A stretch of DNA of 64,000 nucleotides from NCBI GenBank assembly GCA_009911175.1, contig QXWX01000010.1, forward strand, positions 1-64,000, read 5' to 3'. The DNA comes from Lachnospiraceae bacterium. GTDB taxonomy: Bacteria; Bacillota_A; Clostridia; Lachnospirales; Lachnospiraceae. The translations under genes and the position numbers were made by a program. Within the stretch, counting starts at the first letter, position 1, and each line of letters opens with the position of its first letter. Below are positions 7,161 to 15,350 of the stretch, one piece after another. The notes beneath the pieces are model-generated. The model made no database searches, was not told the origin of the DNA, and was given only the letters and a program-made list of their open reading frames with translations.

Positions 7161-8459
7161 GTGATACAAGCAATCCTTCGATACATACGCGGATATGTGA
7201 AGATCCGGATCCAGGGCTATTCGCCGGAGCGGTTTCTGAACCTGTGCCGGTATCATCACATCCTGATCTGGGGGCTTGTGCCTCGGGACAATGCCTACGA
7301 GATGTATCTGACGCTGGACGGCTTTCGAAAGCTGCGGCCGATCATCCGGAAGACCCATACCAGGGTGGCCCTGCTGGAGCGGTGCGGACTTCCTTTTTTC
7401 ATCCGGAAGCACCGGAAACGGAAAATGTTTCTGGCAGGGGCGCTGATCTGCATCGGGCTCTTGTTTTTCTATTCCAGCTATATCTGGGATATTCATTTTG
7501 AAGGGAATGACAAATGGACCGATCAGACGCTGCTGGAATTTCTGGAAACAAAAGAGGTCTCCCCGGGAATGCCGAAAAGCAGGGTGGACTGCAGCCGGAT
7601 CGTCAAGGATATCCGGGCGCAGTATGATGATATCGTGTGGGTCTCCGCCTCCATGGACGGAAGCCGGCTTCGGATCCAGATCAAGGAAAATGAGGACACG
7701 TTCCGGGAGGAAGAAAAGAGCCTGGATCCCTCCGGCGGGCCGGAAAGTTCTCAAAACGGGAATGCATCCCAGGAGGCGGTCAGGAGCGACGGGGCAGACC
7801 AGACCCCGACCGATCTGGTGGCATCCCAGGACGGGGTGATCACCAGCATCATTACCCGCAGCGGGGTGCCCATGGTCCATGTGGGGGATTCGGTAAAAAA
7901 AGGGGACCTGCTGGTATCCGGGCGGGTGGAAGTCTTGAACGACGCGGCGGAAGTCATCGGCTACCAGTACCAGCAGTCGGACGCAGATATCTTTGCGGAC
8001 ACCCAGATGGCTTACAAGGACCAGATTCCCCTCACCTATCAGAAAAAAACATACGATCCCTACGAGCAGCGCAGGCTCTGGTACATACGGCTGGGACCCT
8101 TTCGGATCTCTGCCGGCACCCTTTCCCATGATTTTCCCAAATGGGAAAAGTATACGGAGGAGTACCAGCTCAGGCTGGGAGAAAACTTTTACCTGCCGGT
8201 GGATTACGGTATGATCTGTATTAAATCCTATCAAACGAAAGAAAAAAAATACTCAAAACAGAAGCTTCAGGAGATTTTGACGAAAAATTTTACACAATTT
8301 TCCAAAGAAATGGAAGAAAAGGGTATTCAAATTTGTGAAAATAGTGTTAAAATACATGTGTACAAAAATTCTGCCGTTGCCAGCGGCACCCTGTATCTGA
8401 ATCAGAAGATCACAGAGACGGCAGATACGGAAATTCTGACGATTGAAAGGAACGAATAG
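7161..8459 (+). CDS. yqfD: Sporulation protein YqfD
   Basis: The 432-residue YqfD family protein starts at GTG 7161, seven to eight bases after GAGAGG. The first ~90 residues form a basic cytoplasmic domain. A single membrane helix (FLAGALICIGLLFFYSSYIW region, about 92-111) follows, then a large outer domain with a lipoyl-like hinge segment (V-H-V-G-D-S-V-K-K-G-D-L-L around 235-248). A Glu/Ser/Asp-rich linker spans about 175-215. YqfD is needed for efficient sporulation in Bacillus; its biochemical role is unknown. It lies 16 bases after yqfC and is followed immediately by phoH. Confidence 0.88.
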   Translation: MIQAILRYIRGYVKIRIQGYSPERFLNLCRYHHILIWGLVPRDNAYEMYLTLDGFRKLRPIIRKTHTRVALLERCGLPFFIRKHRKRKMFLAGALICIGLLFFYSSYIWDIHFEGNDKWTDQTLLEFLETKEVSPGMPKSRVDCSRIVKDIRAQYDDIVWVSASMDGSRLRIQIKENEDTFREEEKSLDPSGGPESSQNGNASQEAVRSDGADQTPTDLVASQDGVITSIITRSGVPMVHVGDSVKKGDLLVSGRVEVLNDAAEVIGYQYQQSDADIFADTQMAYKDQIPLTYQKKTYDPYEQRRLWYIRLGPFRISAGTLSHDFPKWEKYTEEYQLRLGENFYLPVDYGMICIKSYQTKEKKYSKQKLQEILTKNFTQFSKEMEEKGIQICENSVKIHVYKNSAVASGTLYLNQKITETADTEILTIERNE

Positions 8460-8460
8460 G

Positions 8461-9465
8461 ATGAGTCTAACGGAACTGATGGTTGACATTCCAGCAGAAC
8501 ATGAGAATAATGTATTTGGGCAGTTTGACAACTATGCAAAGAAGATCGAGCGCACCTTCCGCGTGACTCTGATCGCGCGGGACGGCGCGGTGAAGGTCCT
8601 GGGGGAAGGCGCGGCGGCAGAGAAGGCCAGGCGTGTCCTGACCCAGCTTACGGAACTTTCCAGGCGGGGCAATATCATTACCGAACAGAATGTGGATTAC
8701 GCCATTTCCCTGGTATTCGAGGATCAGGAGGAGGCCCTTGTGGAGATCGACAGGGACCTGATCTGCTATACCCTTCAGGGGAAGCCCATCAAGCCCAAGA
8801 CACTGGGACAGAAGAAGTATGTGGATGCCGTCAAGGGCGGCATGGTCACCTTCGGACTGGGACCTGCCGGAACGGGAAAGACCTATCTGGCCATGGCCAT
8901 GGCGGTCACCGCATTTAAAAATAACGAGGTGAGCCGGATCATCCTGACTCGGCCGGCCATCGAGGCAGGAGAGAAGCTGGGCTTCCTTCCCGGCGACCTG
9001 CAGAGCAAGATCGATCCCTACCTGCGTCCGCTCTATGACGCCCTGTACCAGATCATGGGGGCGGAGGCTTTTCTGAAAAATTCCGAAAAGGGGTTGATCG
9101 AAGTGGCGCCTCTGGCATACATGAGGGGGCGTACACTGGACAACGCGTTTATCATTCTGGACGAGGCTCAGAATACGACGCCTGCCCAGATGAAAATGTT
9201 CCTGACCCGGATCGGCTTTGGGTCCAAGGTTGTGATCACAGGGGATTCCACCCAGAAGGACCTGCCGTCGGGAACGGTATCGGGCCTGGATGTGGCGGTC
9301 AAGGTGGTCAAAAATATCGAAGACGTGAAGATCTGTACGCTCACCAGCAAGGACGTGGTGCGCCATCCGCTGGTCCAGAGGATCGTCAAGGCATATGAGG
9401 ATTATGAGAAGAAGGAAATGCGCTCCGGAGGAAACGCGGGTCGGAGCAAGCGGCGGCGGAATTAA
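8461..9465 (+). CDS. phoH: PhoH-family ATPase
   Basis: The 334-residue product has an N-terminal KH-like region and a PhoH ATPase domain with Walker A GPAGTGKT at about 134-141 and Walker B FIILDEAQN near 227. Family members are RNA-associated ATPases, and the gene nearly always precedes ybeY, suggesting a role in rRNA or RNA quality control. ATG 8461 has AAAGGA nine bases upstream; an upstream TTG at 8443 inside yqfD is less likely. The gene starts one base after the yqfD stop, so the two are probably co-transcribed. Confidence 0.92.
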   Translation: MSLTELMVDIPAEHENNVFGQFDNYAKKIERTFRVTLIARDGAVKVLGEGAAAEKARRVLTQLTELSRRGNIITEQNVDYAISLVFEDQEEALVEIDRDLICYTLQGKPIKPKTLGQKKYVDAVKGGMVTFGLGPAGTGKTYLAMAMAVTAFKNNEVSRIILTRPAIEAGEKLGFLPGDLQSKIDPYLRPLYDALYQIMGAEAFLKNSEKGLIEVAPLAYMRGRTLDNAFIILDEAQNTTPAQMKMFLTRIGFGSKVVITGDSTQKDLPSGTVSGLDVAVKVVKNIEDVKICTLTSKDVVRHPLVQRIVKAYEDYEKKEMRSGGNAGRSKRRRN

Positions 9466-9547
9466 CCTTTGGGCCTCGGAGAGGAAACTATTTGAAACAT
9501 GCCGTGCCGTGTAAAGCGTATGACAGAACAGATAAAGGAGAATGACC

Positions 9548-10051
9548 GTGAGTACAGCGAGTATCTATTATGAAGAAGAGGGCGGCATCCGTCTGCCCTT
9601 TGACCCGGAGCCTGCCGCAAGGACAGTGATCGAGAAAGCTCTGGAATATGAAGGATGCCCTTTTGAGGCGGAGGTGAATCTGCTTTTGACAACGGATGAG
9701 GAGATCCATACCATGAACCGGGAATTCCGGCAGATCGACGCCCCTACGGACGTGCTTTCATTTCCCATGCTGGAATATCAGAACCCGGGGGATTTTTCGG
9801 GCTTCGAAGAGGAGGAAGATTCCTTCGATCCGGAGTCGGGAGAGCTTCTGCTGGGGGATATCGTGATCTCCAAGGATAAGGTCCTGAGGCAGGCGGAGGA
9901 ATACGGGCATTCCCCAAAGAGAGAATTTGCTTTTCTGATCGCCCATAGTATGTTACACTTATTTGGATATGACCATATGGAAGAGGACGAACGCCTGGTC
10001 ATGGAACAAAAGCAGCGGGAGATCCTGGAGCGTGTGGGAATCCTGCGGTAA
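9548..10051 (+). CDS. ybeY: Endoribonuclease YbeY (rRNA maturation)
   Basis: The 167-residue protein carries the zinc site H-S-M-L-H-L-x-G-Y-D-H, with histidines near 133, 137 and 143, and the conserved T-D-V-L-S-F-P upstream. YbeY is a single-strand endonuclease acting in 16S rRNA 3'-end maturation and 70S quality control. An acidic insert (E-E-E-E-D-S-F-D-P-E-S-G-E, about 86-99) lies between strands, common in Clostridia. AAAGGAG is seven bases before GTG 9548 but only one base before ATG 9542, so GTG is chosen. In Bacillus the next genes are dgkA/cdd/era; here a flippase follows. Confidence 0.93.
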   Translation: MSTASIYYEEEGGIRLPFDPEPAARTVIEKALEYEGCPFEAEVNLLLTTDEEIHTMNREFRQIDAPTDVLSFPMLEYQNPGDFSGFEEEEDSFDPESGELLLGDIVISKDKVLRQAEEYGHSPKREFAFLIAHSMLHLFGYDHMEEDERLVMEQKQREILERVGILR

Positions 10052-10110
10052 AAAATGCGGACAGATCTGCAATGTTTTGTGATGCGCACTAAGGTTTACG
10101 GAGGATATGA

Positions 10111-11784
10111 ATGTCTGAGATACAGGGAAGAAAACGAAAACAAAAAAAAGATGATTTTCTGATGCAGGGCATGATCCTCGCTGTAGCAATGGTTCTGACC
10201 AAGGTGATCGGGGTGGTCTACCGGATTCCCCTGACCAATATCCTGGGGGACGAGGGGATGGGGTTTTATGGCTATGCCTTTGAGGTGTATGCCTTGACCC
10301 TCATGCTGTCCTCCTTAAGCATCCCTACGGCCGTCTCCAAGCTGGTGGCCGCAAGGGTGGCCATGCGGCAGAGGCGAAACGCGTTCCGGGTATTCGTCTG
10401 CGCGTTTATGCTGTCCGCGGCGGTGGGCATCGTCGTGACGCTGCTGATCTTTTTCGGTGCGGATGCCATTTCCCTGCATATGATGAAATCTCCACTCAGC
10501 ACGTATGCCTTAAAGGTCCTGTCGCTGGGTCTGGTCATCGTAGCGATCCTGGGAGTCTTAAGAGGATATTTCCAGGGGCTCGGGACCATGCTGCCGACGG
10601 CGGTGTCCCAGATCATCGAGCAGGTCATCAATGCGGTGGTCAGCATCGTGGGAGCCAGCATCCTGTTCGGAATCGGGACGGAGGCGGCGCAGAAGAACGG
10701 AGAAGAGCTGCTCGCTCCGGCATACGGAGCCGCGGGAGGAACGCTGGGAACGGTGGCAGGCGCGCTGTTCGCCCTGATCTTTCTGGGCTTCTCGTTTTTG
10801 ATCTACCGCCCGGTGATCTACCGGCAGATCCGCATGGACCATATCCGGAAGCGGGAGAGCTACGGGCGGATCCTGAAGATCTTGCTTTTGACGATCGCTC
10901 CGGTGATCTTCAGCACGGCCATTTACAATATCAATCAGATCCTGGATCTGACCATATTTAACAGCATCATGTCCGCGCAGGGGTATACGGAAAAGGAATA
11001 TATGGCCATGCAGGGGATCTTTACCGGAAAATACAATACGCTGATCAATGTGCCCCTTGCCATGGCAAACGGACTGGCGGCATCGGTGATCCCCAGTCTG
11101 ACGGCCGCGGTGACCCAGCGGGACCGGAAGCAGATCCACAGTAAGATCTCCCAGACGCTGAAGCTTACCATGGTGATCGCCATGCCTTGCTTTATCGGAT
11201 TTATCGTACTGGCATCTCCGCTGATGGTGTTTCTGTTCAATGACGACAGCAAGACCCCGGCGGCGCTGCTGATGCTTGGGGCTGTTACCGTGGTGCTGTA
11301 CTGCTACGCCACGATCGCCAATTCCATCCTGCAGGGTCTGGATGAGATGGGGACGCCGGCCAGGAATGCCGGGATTTCTCTGATCGTGCACCTGATCGCG
11401 CTGTTTATCATGCTTGTGGTACTGAAATGGAACATCTACGCGCTGGTAGGGAGCAATATCGTGTTTTCCCTCTGTATGTGCGTTCTGAACAGCAGCGGGA
11501 TCCGAAGCGCCTGCGGCTACCGGCAGGAGGTGGACCGGACGTTTCTCAGGCCGCTGACAGCAGCTCTGATCATGGGAATTTTTACGTATCTGGCGCATTT
11601 GCTTTTGGATATAACCATCGGCGGGCGGTTTATCCCGGTTGCAGGGGCCATTGTGATCGCGGTGATCGTATATGTGTTCGCCGCTTTGAAGCTGGGCGTA
11701 TTCACGGGCCAGGACATCAAGGATCTGCCCCAGGGAAAGAAGATCTATCGGATCTGCAGAAAATATCATCTGCTGCCGAGATAA
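10111..11784 (+). CDS. SpoVB/MurJ-type polysaccharide or lipid II flippase
   Basis: The 557-residue integral membrane protein has roughly 14 predicted helices and belongs to the MOP superfamily, PST/SpoVB branch. It opens with a basic tail then F-L-M-Q-G-M-I-L-A-V-A-M-V-L-T-K-V-I-G-V. Relatives move lipid-linked cell-wall or spore-cortex precursors across the membrane. GGAGG lies six bases before ATG 10111. Its place between yqfD/ybeY and a BofC-like gene favours a sporulation-cortex role, but general lipid II flipping is possible because Lachnospiraceae usually carry several paralogs. Confidence 0.82.
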   Translation: MSEIQGRKRKQKKDDFLMQGMILAVAMVLTKVIGVVYRIPLTNILGDEGMGFYGYAFEVYALTLMLSSLSIPTAVSKLVAARVAMRQRRNAFRVFVCAFMLSAAVGIVVTLLIFFGADAISLHMMKSPLSTYALKVLSLGLVIVAILGVLRGYFQGLGTMLPTAVSQIIEQVINAVVSIVGASILFGIGTEAAQKNGEELLAPAYGAAGGTLGTVAGALFALIFLGFSFLIYRPVIYRQIRMDHIRKRESYGRILKILLLTIAPVIFSTAIYNINQILDLTIFNSIMSAQGYTEKEYMAMQGIFTGKYNTLINVPLAMANGLAASVIPSLTAAVTQRDRKQIHSKISQTLKLTMVIAMPCFIGFIVLASPLMVFLFNDDSKTPAALLMLGAVTVVLYCYATIANSILQGLDEMGTPARNAGISLIVHLIALFIMLVVLKWNIYALVGSNIVFSLCMCVLNSSGIRSACGYRQEVDRTFLRPLTAALIMGIFTYLAHLLLDITIGGRFIPVAGAIVIAVIVYVFAALKLGVFTGQDIKDLPQGKKIYRICRKYHLLPR

Positions 11785-11846
11785 GGAGCTGCAAAACATA
11801 AATGATACAGATCCTGACGTTTTTTTAGATATCAAACGCTTCGGAA

Positions 11847-11878
11847 TGAATAAATTTTGATAAAAAAACCAATACTTC
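11847..11878 (+). promoter_or_regulatory. Possible forespore (sigma-F/G-type) promoter
   Basis: TGAATA (11847-11852) and AATACTT (about 11871-11877) with an 18-bp gap resemble the sigma-G pattern TGAATA / CATACTA. The spacer 11785-11924 otherwise holds only AT-rich sequence. Confidence 0.25.
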
Positions 11879-11924
11879 GTATAAAAGGAGCTGCTGTGAA
11901 CGGCGGCAAGAGGAGTGAATCCTT

Positions 11925-12323
11925 ATGAAGCAGAAGTATTATATTGGTTTTTTTATGACGGTATTTTTTATGGTCTCCCTGCTCGGTATCGGATACCAGA
12001 TGAGCTACCAGTATGTCGTGGACAGGCATGCGGCGCAGGTAAAGGCGGAACAGGAGCAGGAGCAGGAGCGGGAACAGATTCCGGAGGCCCCGAAGGAGGA
12101 GCTGGTTACCACCAGGGGGACCGCCCAGAAGAATGAAGGGTATTATCTCTGCGCTCTGCAGGGATATGTGGTGGTCTATCTGGGCGATCATGAGACGATC
12201 TATGAGATGACGGAGATTCCCCTCGACACCCTGCCGGACAATGTACGCTCGGAGGTGGAGTCCGGGAAGTATGTGGAGACGGCCAGGGAATTGTATGGAT
12301 TTTTAGAGAATTATTCCAGTTGA
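11925..12323 (+). CDS. Small membrane-anchored protein with BofC C-terminal-like domain
   Basis: The 132-residue product has an N-terminal membrane anchor (about 6-28), a Gln/Glu-rich coiled linker (about 38-60) and a C-terminal domain: G-Y-Y-L-C-A-L-Q-G-Y-V-V-V-Y, Y-E-M-T-E-I-P-L-D-T-L-P, ending E-L-Y-G-F-L-E-N-Y-S-S. That pattern matches the BofC C-terminal domain found in many Lachnospiraceae proteins. In Bacillus BofC restrains the SpoIVB protease in sigma-K checkpoint signalling; whether this protein does so is unknown. AGGAG lies before ATG 11925. A possible forespore promoter is upstream. Confidence 0.6.
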   Translation: MKQKYYIGFFMTVFFMVSLLGIGYQMSYQYVVDRHAAQVKAEQEQEQEREQIPEAPKEELVTTRGTAQKNEGYYLCALQGYVVVYLGDHETIYEMTEIPLDTLPDNVRSEVESGKYVETARELYGFLENYSS

Positions 12324-12336
12324 AAGGACAGGCGCT

Positions 12337-12558
12337 ATGGACGAACAGAAGATAAAAAGGATTAATGAATTATACAGGAAATCAAAGGCGGAAGGGCTGA
12401 CCGGTGAGGAGCGCAAGGAGCAAAAGCTTCTTCGGGAAGAATATCTGGAGAGCATCCGGGGGAATTTGAGAAGCCAGCTCAACAAGATCGACATCAGAGA
12501 AAAGGATGGAACCATCGTAAATCTTGGTGAAAAATATGGAAACAAAAAAGGAAATTAG
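12337..12558 (+). CDS. ynzC: DUF896 / UPF0291 family protein (YnzC)
   Basis: The 73-residue, highly charged helical-hairpin protein has the DUF896 pattern K-I-x-R-I-N-E-L-x-x-K-x-K-x-E-G-L-T-x-x-E-x-x-E-Q, then L-R-x-E-Y-L-x-x-I-R. The Bacillus homolog sits in the SOS-induced lexA-yneA-yneB-ynzC locus, and its function is not established. Here the gene lies 14 bases after the BofC-like gene and its 3' end overlaps the cyclo-ligase gene by 23 bases, so translation may be coupled. Confidence 0.85.
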   Translation: MDEQKIKRINELYRKSKAEGLTGEERKEQKLLREEYLESIRGNLRSQLNKIDIREKDGTIVNLGEKYGNKKGN

Positions 12559-13198
12559 AGCCCGTGCATTGAAAGAACGCGGGGCACTGCCGCTCCAGGC
12601 CAGAGAAGCATACGGCCGGGAGATCCTCAGGCTGGCGGCGGCCCATCCGTTTTTTCAAAATGCCCGGGAGATTTATTGTTATGCCTCCATTCGGGATGAG
12701 GTGCCCACTTTTGGCCTGATGGAGGAGGCATGGAAAGCCGGGAAGCGGGTTGCGGTTCCGCGTGTAACGGACGGACAGGAGATGGAGTTCTGTTACATAG
12801 AAAGCCTTTGCGCTCTGCGGCCGGGATATTGCGGAATCCCGGAGCCAGACGGACTGCAGGCACAAAAGGCAGTGCCGCGCATGTCCAGCGCGGACGGACA
12901 GGAAATGCCCGGAAACAGATTCGGGCCGGAGAGCCAGTCTGCCGCCGGGAGGGGCTTGTCTGGAAGAGAATACGGTGATATACTGATGATTCTGCCGGGC
13001 GCCGCATTTGACAGGAAGGGAAACCGGATCGGATACGGAAGAGGATTTTACGACCGGTATCTGCAGCATGCTCCTCAGTGCCGCCGGATGGGGCTGGCGT
13101 ATTTTGTGCAGTGTGTGGAAGAGATTCCGGCGGGCCCCTGGGATATCCCCGCGGAGGCCGTCATCACAGAGAAAGGAAATTATGTACATGTGGAATGA
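12536..13198 (+). CDS. 5-formyltetrahydrofolate cyclo-ligase
   Basis: The 220-residue enzyme converts 5-formyl-THF to 5,10-methenyl-THF using ATP. Recognisable parts are an N-terminal K-K-E-I-R-A-R-A-L, the C-Y-A-S-I-R-D-E-V-P-T strand, and the ATP/folate loop LPGAAFDRKGNRIGYGRGFY near 155-174. About 40 residues between the G-I-P-E-P-D and L-P-G-A blocks are low-complexity (Ser/Gly/Gln/Ala-rich) and longer than the family norm of about 190 residues in total. ATG 12536 has GGTGA five bases upstream and lies inside ynzC; TTG 12524 is an alternative. Confidence 0.88.
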   Translation: METKKEIRARALKERGALPLQAREAYGREILRLAAAHPFFQNAREIYCYASIRDEVPTFGLMEEAWKAGKRVAVPRVTDGQEMEFCYIESLCALRPGYCGIPEPDGLQAQKAVPRMSSADGQEMPGNRFGPESQSAAGRGLSGREYGDILMILPGAAFDRKGNRIGYGRGFYDRYLQHAPQCRRMGLAYFVQCVEEIPAGPWDIPAEAVITEKGNYVHVE

Positions 13199-13370
13199 AT
13201 TGCCGAAGGATCCCATGATCCTGCTGAGTTTGGTCAATACAAAGCTTCGAAATCATTATGACTCGCTGGATGCGTTTTGTCAGGATATGGGGATTGAAAA
13301 ACAGGAACTGACAGACAGGCTGGGGCAGATTGACTATGAATATATGGAAGAAAGGAATCAGTTCGTATGA
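13182..13370 (+). CDS. DUF4250 family small protein
   Basis: This 62-residue protein (60 if started at ATG 13188) matches DUF4250: L-P-K-D-P-M-I-L-L-S-L-V-N-T-K-L-R then Y-D-S-L-D-A-F-C and a C-terminal Y-E-Y-M-E-E-R-N-Q-F-V. The function is unknown; the C-terminal half may be a small helix-turn-helix. AAAGGA is four to five bases before ATG 13182. It overlaps the cyclo-ligase end by 17 bases and the miaB start by four (ATGA), so it is part of that operon. Confidence 0.8.
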   Translation: MYMWNELPKDPMILLSLVNTKLRNHYDSLDAFCQDMGIEKQELTDRLGQIDYEYMEERNQFV

Positions 13371-14821
13371 CGATAGATTTGGATAAGATCGATTTAAGCA
13401 CAGCGGCTCCTGCCGAAGAACCGGCGCGTCAGTTTTATTTCCTGGCGAAGTGCCGGGAATGGGTGAAGAGCTTTGAGCAGAAGTACGGACGCCCTCCCAG
13501 GTCCCATGTGACCACCTTCGGCTGCCAGATGAACGCACGGGATTCGGAAAAGCTGGAGGGGATCCTGAAGAACGCCGGATATGTGGAAGAGCCGGACGAA
13601 AAAAAGGCGGATTTTGTTATTTTCAATACCTGCACTGTGCGGGAGAACGCCAACCAGCGGCTGTACGGAAGGCTGGGACAGTTAAGCCGCGGCAGGAAGC
13701 AGAATCCGGAGATGAAGATTGCGCTGTGCGGCTGCATGATGCAGGAGGCAGAGGTCCTGGAAAAGCTGCAGAAAAGCTATTCCTTTGTGAGTCTGGTATT
13801 CGGGACCCACAACATCTATAAATTCGCGGAGCTGCTTTCTGCCTGCCTGGATGCAGACCGGATGCTGATCGACGTGTGGGAGGATACGGACAAGATCGTA
13901 GAGGACATTCCCAGCGAACGGAAGTTTTCCTTCAAATCCGGGGTCAATATCATGACCGGGTGCAACAATTTCTGCAGCTACTGCATTGTCCCCTATGTCA
14001 GAGGGCGGGAGCGAAGCCGGAGGCCTGAGGATATCCTGCGGGAGATTCAGGCATTGGCATCAGACGGTGTGGTAGAGGTCATGCTGCTGGGGCAGAATGT
14101 CAATTCCTATGGGAAGACCCTGGAGCATCCCATCAGCTTTGCGGAGCTTCTGACCAAGATTGAACAGATCGACGGACTGGAACGGATCCGGTTCATGACC
14201 TCCCATCCCAAGGATCTTTCCGATGAACTGATCGAAGTGATGGGAACGTCCAAAAAGATCTGCAGGCATCTCCATCTTCCGGTCCAGTCCGGAAGTACCC
14301 GGATTCTGGAGAAGATGAACCGCAGGTATACAAAAGAACATTATCTGATGCTGACGGAAAAGATCCGACGCGCTGTGCCTGAGATTTCCCTGACCACGGA
14401 TATCATTGTCGGCTTTCCGGGGGAGACGGAGGAAGATTTTCAGGAGACTCTGGACCTTGTCCGCCGGGTGCGCTATGACGCTGTGTTTACCTTCCAGTAT
14501 TCCAGAAGAACGGGCACGCCTGCTGCCGTCATGGAAGGGCAGGTGACGCCGGAGGTGATGAAGGACCGGTTTGACCGTCTGCTTGCAGAGGTACAGGCCA
14601 TTTCCTCGGAGGTCTGCAGCGTACATACAGGTTCCGTCCAGGAGGTACTGGTGGAATCTGTAAATGACCATGACCCGGCGCTTCTGACCGGGCGCATGAG
14701 CAACAACCTGCTGGTGCATTTCCCGGGGGATCCATCCCTCATAGGGAAGCTTGCTTCTGTCAGGCTGAAGGAATGCAGGGGGTTCTATTACCTTGGCGAA
14801 GGAGGACATGTTTTGACGTGA
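13367..14821 (+). CDS. miaB: tRNA-2-methylthio-N6-dimethylallyladenosine synthase MiaB
   Basis: The 484-residue protein has the methylthiotransferase layout. An N-terminal MTTase domain carries three cluster cysteines (F-G-C-Q-M-N, N-T-C-T-V-R, L-C-G-C-M). A radical-SAM domain with C-N-N-F-C-S-Y-C follows, then a C-terminal TRAM domain. It adds the 2-methylthio group to i6A37 of tRNAs reading UNN codons, using two [4Fe-4S] clusters and SAM. About 50 residues before the first cysteine are an N-terminal extension typical of Clostridia. miaA, which makes its substrate base, is 6 kb downstream beyond mutSL. Confidence 0.96.
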   Translation: MTIDLDKIDLSTAAPAEEPARQFYFLAKCREWVKSFEQKYGRPPRSHVTTFGCQMNARDSEKLEGILKNAGYVEEPDEKKADFVIFNTCTVRENANQRLYGRLGQLSRGRKQNPEMKIALCGCMMQEAEVLEKLQKSYSFVSLVFGTHNIYKFAELLSACLDADRMLIDVWEDTDKIVEDIPSERKFSFKSGVNIMTGCNNFCSYCIVPYVRGRERSRRPEDILREIQALASDGVVEVMLLGQNVNSYGKTLEHPISFAELLTKIEQIDGLERIRFMTSHPKDLSDELIEVMGTSKKICRHLHLPVQSGSTRILEKMNRRYTKEHYLMLTEKIRRAVPEISLTTDIIVGFPGETEEDFQETLDLVRRVRYDAVFTFQYSRRTGTPAAVMEGQVTPEVMKDRFDRLLAEVQAISSEVCSVHTGSVQEVLVESVNDHDPALLTGRMSNNLLVHFPGDPSLIGKLASVRLKECRGFYYLGEGGHVLT

Positions 14822-15234
14822 AACGGGTAAGTGAATACTTTTTTATCTGGGCCCTGGGAGGGATCCTGTACTATACCATTGAAGTGACATTCCGGGGATT
14901 TTCCCACTGGTCCATGTTCGTGCTGGGCGGCTTCTGCCTGCTGTTCTTTGGATGGCAGGGCCTGCTGTTAAAATGGCAGGATCCCCTCTGGCTCCAGGTG
15001 CTTCGATGCACCCTGTTTGTAGGGGCGGGGGAATTCATTACGGGCATGATCGTCAATAAGTGGATGAAATGGGAAGTGTGGGATTATTCCAATCAGCCAC
15101 TGCAGCTGTTCGGGCAGGTCTGCGTCCCGTTTCTGATCCTGTTTTCCGGGCTCTGCGCGCTGGGGATCCTGCTGTCCGGATATCTGCTCCACTGGCTCTA
15201 CGGGGAAGAGAAGCCCCATTTTCATGTGCTGTAG
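14818..15234 (+). CDS. Putative ABC-transporter type IV / CmpB-like membrane protein
   Basis: This 138-residue membrane protein has four to five predicted helices and the PF06541-like pattern Y-Y-T-I-E-V-T-F-R-G-F-S-H-W-S-M, F-I-T-G-M-I-V-N, W-D-Y-S and G-Q-V-C. It was annotated historically as an ABC-transporter type IV permease, but no ATPase is adjacent and the true role is unknown. GTG 14818 overlaps the miaB stop as GTGA, with GGAGG 12 bases upstream. It sits between miaB and mutS and is probably co-transcribed with miaB. The spacer 15235-15350 shows no clear signal. Confidence 0.65.
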   Translation: MKRVSEYFFIWALGGILYYTIEVTFRGFSHWSMFVLGGFCLLFFGWQGLLLKWQDPLWLQVLRCTLFVGAGEFITGMIVNKWMKWEVWDYSNQPLQLFGQVCVPFLILFSGLCALGILLSGYLLHWLYGEEKPHFHVL

Positions 15235-15350
15235 GCGCACGCATTTCGGAAGCTGTCCTGTTTCGATGTGATTCAGGCGCGGGCGCCTATCAGAATACGA
15301 CAGAGAAATGAACGCTGTGTTTCATTGAGATACGAAAGGAAGGCAACGAT

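Noticed and set aside
10558..11835. 425-codon frame opposite the flippase gene
   Set aside because: Antisense shadow: His/Gln/Asp-rich composition, no ribosome site, and fully overlapped by a convincing membrane-protein gene.
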